This document shows positions 59,939 through 64,000 of a stretch of 64,000 nucleotides of DNA, piece after piece (the stretch's first letter is position 1; each line of letters opens with the position of its first letter). The notes beneath the pieces were generated by a model. It did not search any database and was not told the DNA's origin. It saw only the letters and a program-made list of their open reading frames with translations. A program made the position numbers and the translations under genes. This stretch comes from Bosea sp. 124 (GTDB lineage: Bacteria > Pseudomonadota > Alphaproteobacteria > Rhizobiales > Beijerinckiaceae), in the NCBI RefSeq assembly GCF_003046175.1, contig NZ_PZZM01000001.1, positions 2,559,001-2,623,000 of the forward strand, given 5' to 3'.

Positions 59939-61195
59939 TCAGCCTGTCGCGGCCCGCCCGGTTTTCCCTGTCCCCGCACGGGCGGAGACGACGGTCTCGA
60001 TGGCCTCGCGCACGATGGCGGCGACGAGGTCGCAATCCTGATCGGTCAATGACACGGGCGTGCGGATGTCGCAGAGGCCAGCCAGTACGGCATGGGTCTG
60101 CTCCAGCGGGCCCTGCTCGCCGGCATAGCGCCAATGCCGTGGCGCGCTGGTGAAACCGCGTTGCTGGTCGGCGCCGAACCATTTGACCGGCAGCCCACGT
60201 GCGGCGCAGCAGGCGAGGAAGGCCGCCATCTCCCGGCTGTCGAAGCCGGGCAGCGAGAACTGGACGGATGTGGCCGCATAGCTTTCCTTCGCGGATCGCG
60301 CGGGCAGCCGGACATGGCGGGAGCGAGCGATGGCCTTGCCGATCCGATCATGGATCGCGTTCCAGCGACGGGCGCGGAGCGGCAGGTCCTTCAGTTGCGG
60401 GCGGAGCAGGGCGGCGGCCAGGGCCGTCATCCGCATGCTGAAATTCGGCGTGGTTTCTTCCCAGGCGGCCATGACCTCCGCCGACGGCGCGCTGAGATGC
60501 TGGGCATGCAGCATATAGCTGCCCGCGTGCAGGATGGCGCGGGCCGTGCGGTCGGGATCGTCCAGGAGGAGGAAGCCACCTTCTCCTGCGTTGAGGTGCT
60601 TGTAGGTTTGCGCGCTGAAGGCCGCGGCGGCGCCGAAGGTGCCGACCGTGCGACCCCCCCAGGCTGCGCAGAGCGCGTGGGCGCAGTCCTCGATCAGCAG
60701 CAGCTCGAGTTCGTCGCAGGCGGCGGCGACCGCATCCATGTCGGCGATATGACCGCGCATATGCGACAGCAGCAGGATGCGCGCCCCCGATGCGCGCGCC
60801 TTGCGCCGGAGATCGTCACAGTCGATCACATAGTCGGTGCCGATCTCGACCAGCACGGGCCGGGCACCAGCATGAACGATGGCACCGGGGACGGGCGCCA
60901 GAGTGAAGCTGTTGACCAGGACCGGGTCGCCCGGCCGCACGTCCAGCACCTTGAGCGCCAGGCACAGCGCCGCGCCGCCGGAATTCACCGCCACGCAATA
61001 GCGCCGTCCGACGAAGGCGGCGACCTCTTGTTCCAGCAGCGCGACGTCGTTCTGGTCGGCGCCCATCTCGCCATAGCGGAACAGGCGGCCCGAGCGCATG
61101 AGTTCGCAGGCGCGTACGATGCCGGCCTCCGGGATCGGCTCGGGCTCGGTCAGGTCGCGCGTCAGGCGCGGCAGCGGGGCGAGATCAGACGCCAT
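59939..61195 (-). CDS. DegT/DnrJ/EryC1/StrS-family PLP enzyme
   Basis: 418 residues. PLP lysine in Q-T-Y-K-H-L-N-A-G-E-G-G, N-S-G-G-A-A-L near 71, and the D-C-A-H-A acidic ligand of the ring. Family members are sugar aminotransferases or dehydratases in glycan synthesis; finding one inside a transport and catabolic operon is unusual. Overlaps the ATPase gene by 11 bp, so co-translated. Confidence 0.87.
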   Translation of the reverse strand: MASDLAPLPRLTRDLTEPEPIPEAGIVRACELMRSGRLFRYGEMGADQNDVALLEQEVAAFVGRRYCVAVNSGGAALCLALKVLDVRPGDPVLVNSFTLAPVPGAIVHAGARPVLVEIGTDYVIDCDDLRRKARASGARILLLSHMRGHIADMDAVAAACDELELLLIEDCAHALCAAWGGRTVGTFGAAAAFSAQTYKHLNAGEGGFLLLDDPDRTARAILHAGSYMLHAQHLSAPSAEVMAAWEETTPNFSMRMTALAAALLRPQLKDLPLRARRWNAIHDRIGKAIARSRHVRLPARSAKESYAATSVQFSLPGFDSREMAAFLACCAARGLPVKWFGADQQRGFTSAPRHWRYAGEQGPLEQTHAVLAGLCDIRTPVSLTDQDCDLVAAIVREAIETVVSARAGTGKTGRAATG

Positions 61196-61982
61196 GCGCG
61201 CCCTTCTCCTCCCGCAGCGACTTCCAGATCTGGGTGCGCAGATGGACGAAGGATTCCAGATCCATCACGTCCTCGATCCGTTCGAGCCGGTCCCAGTTCT
61301 CGGCCTGCCGGATCGAGCGGATGTCGAGCACCTCCTTGATGCGGCCCGGACGCCGCGTCATGACCGCGACGCGGTCGGCGAGATAGACCGCCTCCTCGAC
61401 CGCATGGGTGATGAACAGCACGGTGCGCGGGTTGACCCGCGCCAGCCTCACCAACTCCTCCTGCATGACGACGCGGGTCTGGGCGTCGAGCGCCCCGAAC
61501 GGCTCGTCCATCAGCAGCACTTCCGGATCGAGCACATAGGCGCGGGCGATGGCGACGCGCTGCTGCATGCCGCCGGACAGCTGGTGCGGAAACGCATCCG
61601 CATGGCTTTCCAAGTTCATCAATGTAAGGGCGCCCGCCACGAGCCCTTCGCGCTCCGCCTTCGGCAGGTTCTTGTTGCGCAGTCCGAGCTCGATGTTCTC
61701 GCGGACCGTCTTCCAGGGAAAAAGGGCGAACTGCTGGAACACCACGGCCCGGTCGGGCCCCGGCCGGGTTACCATCCTGCCGTTGACGCTGACGGTGCCG
61801 GCGCTCGGCGGCTCGAAGCCGGCGACCATCCGCAGGCAGGTCGTCTTGCCGCATCCGGACGGGCCGACGATCGCGACGAACTCCTTGTCCGCGATCTCGA
61901 GATTGATGTCGTCCAGCGCCTTCACCCCGCTCGAGGCGGGGCCGAAGACCTTGTCGACCTTGTCGAAACGGATCGATCCCAT
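61185..61982 (-). CDS. ABC transporter ATP-binding protein (SsuB/TauB type)
   Basis: 265 residues. Walker A G-P-S-G-C-G-K-T, signature L-S-G-G-M-Q-Q-R, Walker B L-L-M-D-E-P-F-G-A-L-D and switch H in I-T-H-A. Q-loop F-Q-Q-F-A-L-F-P-W typical of the nitrate/sulfonate/taurine class. Confidence 0.95.
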   Translation of the reverse strand: MGSIRFDKVDKVFGPASSGVKALDDINLEIADKEFVAIVGPSGCGKTTCLRMVAGFEPPSAGTVSVNGRMVTRPGPDRAVVFQQFALFPWKTVRENIELGLRNKNLPKAEREGLVAGALTLMNLESHADAFPHQLSGGMQQRVAIARAYVLDPEVLLMDEPFGALDAQTRVVMQEELVRLARVNPRTVLFITHAVEEAVYLADRVAVMTRRPGRIKEVLDIRSIRQAENWDRLERIEDVMDLESFVHLRTQIWKSLREEKGAHGV

Positions 61983-61993
61983 CGTCTTCGTCC

Positions 61994-62782
61994 TTATGCC
62001 TGGAGCCCGCGGCGGCGGCGAAGCCAGGCTTCGCCCTGCCGCAGCATCACGTCGATGAGCATGCCGACGAGGCCAATCGCCACCATGCCGGCCATGACGG
62101 TCGGCGTCGCGACGTTGGCCTGCGCCTGGACCATCATGAATCCGACGCCGGCCGCCGCCACGATCAGCTCAGCGCCGACGAGCGATTGCCAGCCGAGCCC
62201 GGCGGATACGCGCAGGCCGGAGACGATCGAGGGCGTGGCCGCGGGCAGGAGGATCTCGAGGATCATCCGCAGATGCCCCGTACCGAGCATCCGCGCGGCC
62301 TCGATCAGGCGCGGCTCGACGAAGCGCGCCCCGCGATAGGCATTGATCAGGCAGGGCGGGAAGGCGCCTGCAAAAATGATCAGGATCGGCCCGCCGATGC
62401 CGACGCCGAACCACAATGCCGCGAAAGGCACCCAGGCGATCGGCGCGATGAAGCGCAACGCGTCGAACAGCGGCGTGACGATGTCGTCGAGCCAGCGGAA
62501 CCAGCCCATCAGCAGGCCGAGCGGCACGCCGATCACGGCCGCGAGCAGGACACCATAGGCATAACGCTGGAAGCTCGAGGCGAGATGCTGCGGCAGCGTC
62601 GCGCCGGCGAAGGGCGTCGTCAGCAGGTGGATGAAGCGCGAGACGACATCGACCGGCGAAGGCAGGAACTGGCGCGGCACGATGCCGAGGACCGAGAGCG
62701 CCGCCCACAGGCCGATAAAACCGGTGAGCCCCAACACTCCCCAGGCCAGTTTTTCGCTCATGCGCAGCGGGGCGATCTGCAT
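61994..62782 (-). CDS. ABC transporter permease (SsuC type) 2
   Basis: 262 residues from ATG 62782, about six membrane segments, EAA loop I-E-A-A-R-M-L-G-T-G. Paralog of the permease encoded just upstream; together they likely form a heterodimer with one shared ATPase. Confidence 0.93.
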   Translation of the reverse strand: MQIAPLRMSEKLAWGVLGLTGFIGLWAALSVLGIVPRQFLPSPVDVVSRFIHLLTTPFAGATLPQHLASSFQRYAYGVLLAAVIGVPLGLLMGWFRWLDDIVTPLFDALRFIAPIAWVPFAALWFGVGIGGPILIIFAGAFPPCLINAYRGARFVEPRLIEAARMLGTGHLRMILEILLPAATPSIVSGLRVSAGLGWQSLVGAELIVAAAGVGFMMVQAQANVATPTVMAGMVAIGLVGMLIDVMLRQGEAWLRRRRGLQA

Positions 62783-62786
62783 GGTC

Positions 62787-63563
62787 TCAATCCCTGCCCG
62801 CGACGTTCCAGGCGAGCGCTCTGCGCTCGGCAAGGCCGAGAATTGCGGTCGTGCCCCAGCCGAGGACGCCGACCGTCACCATCCCCACCAGGATCATGCC
62901 CGGGTAGATGTCCTGCTGGGCCATGTTGAGCACGAAGCCGATGCCGGCCAGCGCTCCGACGAGCTCGGCCGCCACCAGCGTGGTCCAGGCCGCCTGCAGC
63001 GACAGGCGCAGGCCGGTGAAGATCATCGGCGAGGCGGCCGGCGCGATGATCTCGCTCGCGAGACGCCAACGCGGCGTGCCCAGCATCTGCGCGGCCTCGA
63101 TGATCGGCCGGTCGATGTTGCGAACGCCGGCGAAGGCATTGATCACCGAGGGCACGAAGGCGGCAAACCAGATCACCATGATCTTGGCGCCGTCGCCGAG
63201 GCCGAGCCAGAGGATGGCGAGCGGGATCCAGGCCAGCGGCGGGATCGGGCGGATGATCAGGAAGATCGGATTGATCGCGGCCTCGGCCCGCCGGTCCCAC
63301 CCCATCCAGAGGCCGAGCGGCACGCCGGTGGCGATCGCCACGAGGAAGCCCATCACGACCAGCTTGACGCTCTGAAGCGCGTGGCCGGCGAGCCCGCCGC
63401 CGGCATAGCCGCGCGTCGCGATCTGGCTCAACGACTGCCAGAAGTCGACAGGCGAGGGGAAGCGGCCGGGAGAGACGATGCCCGTTGCGGTCGTCAGCAT
63501 GAACCACAGCAGCAGCGCAGCCGCTACCGAGCCAAGGCTGACCCATCGCCGTCTTCCGATCAT
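62787..63563 (-). CDS. ABC transporter permease (SsuC type) 1
   Basis: 258 residues. ATG 63563 is chosen because GAGGA lies eight bases before it; the upstream ATG at 63605 falls inside a LacI-type operator. Six membrane segments, EAA loop I-E-A-A-Q-M-L-G-T-P. First gene of the leftward operon, four bases before the second permease gene. Confidence 0.92.
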   Translation of the reverse strand: MIGRRRWVSLGSVAAALLLWFMLTTATGIVSPGRFPSPVDFWQSLSQIATRGYAGGGLAGHALQSVKLVVMGFLVAIATGVPLGLWMGWDRRAEAAINPIFLIIRPIPPLAWIPLAILWLGLGDGAKIMVIWFAAFVPSVINAFAGVRNIDRPIIEAAQMLGTPRWRLASEIIAPAASPMIFTGLRLSLQAAWTTLVAAELVGALAGIGFVLNMAQQDIYPGMILVGMVTVGVLGWGTTAILGLAERRALAWNVAGRD

Positions 63564-63590
63564 GGCGTTCCTCAATGCGCTCTTCTTGAG

Positions 63591-63604
63591 TGAAAGCGCT
63601 TTCA
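63591..63604. promoter_or_regulatory. LacI-type operator O1
   Basis: TGAAAGCGCTTTCA, a perfect 14-bp palindrome with the central CG typical of LacI-family operators, 28 bp before the permease start. Confidence 0.8.
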
Positions 63605-63631
63605 TCGTAGGTTTTCAGATCGTGCGATGGA

Positions 63632-63637
63632 TGTCAA
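63632..63637 (-). promoter_or_regulatory. Putative -35 of the transporter operon
   Basis: TTGACA on the minus strand, with the -10 expected close to operator O1; no perfect -10 hexamer is seen at standard spacing. Confidence 0.35.
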
Positions 63638-63673
63638 TCTCTCTATCGATTTGCTGATCGATGTCCATTTTCC

Positions 63674-63703
63674 TTGCAGATGGTGTTGTATTCGTCTTAT
63701 TTT
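63674..63703 (+). promoter_or_regulatory. Putative promoter of the lacI-type gene
   Basis: TTGCAG-N18-TATTTT, ending three bases before operator O2, so repressor binding would block it. Confidence 0.4.
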
Positions 63704-63706
63704 GGA

Positions 63707-63720
63707 TGAAATAAATTTCA
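63707..63720. promoter_or_regulatory. LacI-type operator O2
   Basis: TGAAATAAATTTCA, arms palindromic around AA, sharing TGAAA-N4-TTTCA with O1. The centres are 116 bp apart, about 11 helical turns. Confidence 0.65.
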
Positions 63721-63732
63721 GGGAGGTCGAGG

Positions 63733-64000
63733 GTGAGCGGAGGGCGCGTCAAGCTGAGCGACGTTGCGCGCGATGCCGGCGTTTCGCCCGCGACCGTCTC
63801 GCGGGCGATCGCGCAGCCGGACCTGCTCTCGCCTGACACGCTGGCGAAGGTCAGGGCCAGTGCGCAGCGTCTGGGCTATCTGCCTGATGGCGCGGCGCGG
63901 GCCCTGGCCTCGGGGCGGTCGATGACGATCGGTGCGATCGTTCCGACACTGGACAGCGCCATCTTTGCGCGAGCCCTGCAAGCGATGCAGGCGACATTGG
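63733..64000 (+). CDS. LacI family transcriptional regulator (5' part)
   Basis: Starts at GTG 63733, seven bases after GGGAGG, and runs off the window after about 89 residues. N-terminal helix-turn-helix L-S-D-V-A-R-D-A-G-V-S-P-A-T-V-S-R-A-I and hinge A-A-R-A-L-A-S-G-R-S, then the start of the ligand domain (I-G-A-I-V-P-T-L-D-S). Likely represses the divergent transporter/HpsN-like operon and itself through O1 and O2. Confidence 0.92.
   Translation, partial: MSGGRVKLSDVARDAGVSPATVSRAIAQPDLLSPDTLAKVRASAQRLGYLPDGAARALASGRSMTIGAIVPTLDSAIFARALQAMQATL

Noticed and set aside
62787..63605. Upstream ATG at 63605 as start of the first permease
   Set aside because: It falls inside the perfect LacI operator palindrome and lacks a ribosome site; ATG 63563 has GAGGA at the right distance.

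Overview
The window looks like the chromosome of a high-GC alphaproteobacterium of the Hyphomicrobiales (Bosea or Methylobacterium-like; genus is inference). The signs are HWE histidine kinases, EcfG-type promoters (GGAAC-N16/17-C/TGTT), a GAAC-N7-GAAC LexA box, a sigma/NrsF pair, and many TRAP and ABC transporters for organic acids.

Region 1 (1-26.3 kb) is accessory DNA. It is a worn prophage or integrative element carrying stress cargo. It starts with a membrane diguanylate cyclase, then PRC-barrel, BLUF and many small proteins, several behind EcfG-type promoters. Next come a three-gene operon behind a LexA box (5.1-5.9 kb), a fused scar of phage tail and virion genes (6.3-7.2 kb), and a DUF5681 gene followed by five coupled small proteins sharing an N-terminal L-x-x-R-[LI]-x-[KR]-L-E motif (7.5-9.0 kb). 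A signalling block follows (two single-domain receivers and an HWE kinase, 10.8-12.8 kb), then a caspase-like/DUF4347-like protein. A complete IS66-family element (14466-16984, 8-bp target duplication gaaataac) splits a secreted PRC-barrel gene. After a PfpI/DJ-1 protein and a glycine-rich secreted protein, the element ends with a replication and integration module: primase-helicase, DUF1376 protein, small genes, excisionase-like protein, unknown cargo and a tyrosine integrase at 24885-26138.

Region 2 (26.4-42.8 kb) is an acid-sugar catabolic locus. A DUF1537 kinase and an FCD/GntR regulator point left. Pointing right are an SDR, a RuBisCO-like protein, a second SDR, a beta-hydroxyacid dehydrogenase, two tandem paralogous small proteins of unknown function, a TRAP transporter and an HpcH/HpaI aldolase. 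A second TRAP transporter with an SAF-domain dehydrogenase and a divergent LysR regulator follows. The kinase plus RuBisCO-like pairing recalls the known oxo-isoapionate (apiose-derived) pathways, but the substrate here is inferred.

Region 3 (42.9-55.6 kb) holds a polar amino-acid ABC transporter with a threonine-synthase-like PLP enzyme, an ECF sigma/NrsF pair with matching promoter motifs, a secreted esterase, a ThDP enzyme coupled to an OpgC-like membrane protein, a TTC38-like repeat protein, a membrane protein and a YHS-domain protein.

Region 4 (55.6-64 kb) is a leftward operon: two ABC permeases, ATPase, DegT-type PLP enzyme, substrate-binding protein, a histidinol-dehydrogenase-like enzyme resembling sulfopropanediol dehydrogenase HpsN, an SDR and an MDR dehydrogenase. 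A divergent LacI gene is cut by the window edge. Two TGAAA-N4-TTTCA operators 116 bp apart lie between them. A strong hairpin follows each of the five substrate-binding-protein genes or flanks the junction, which suggests differential mRNA stability.
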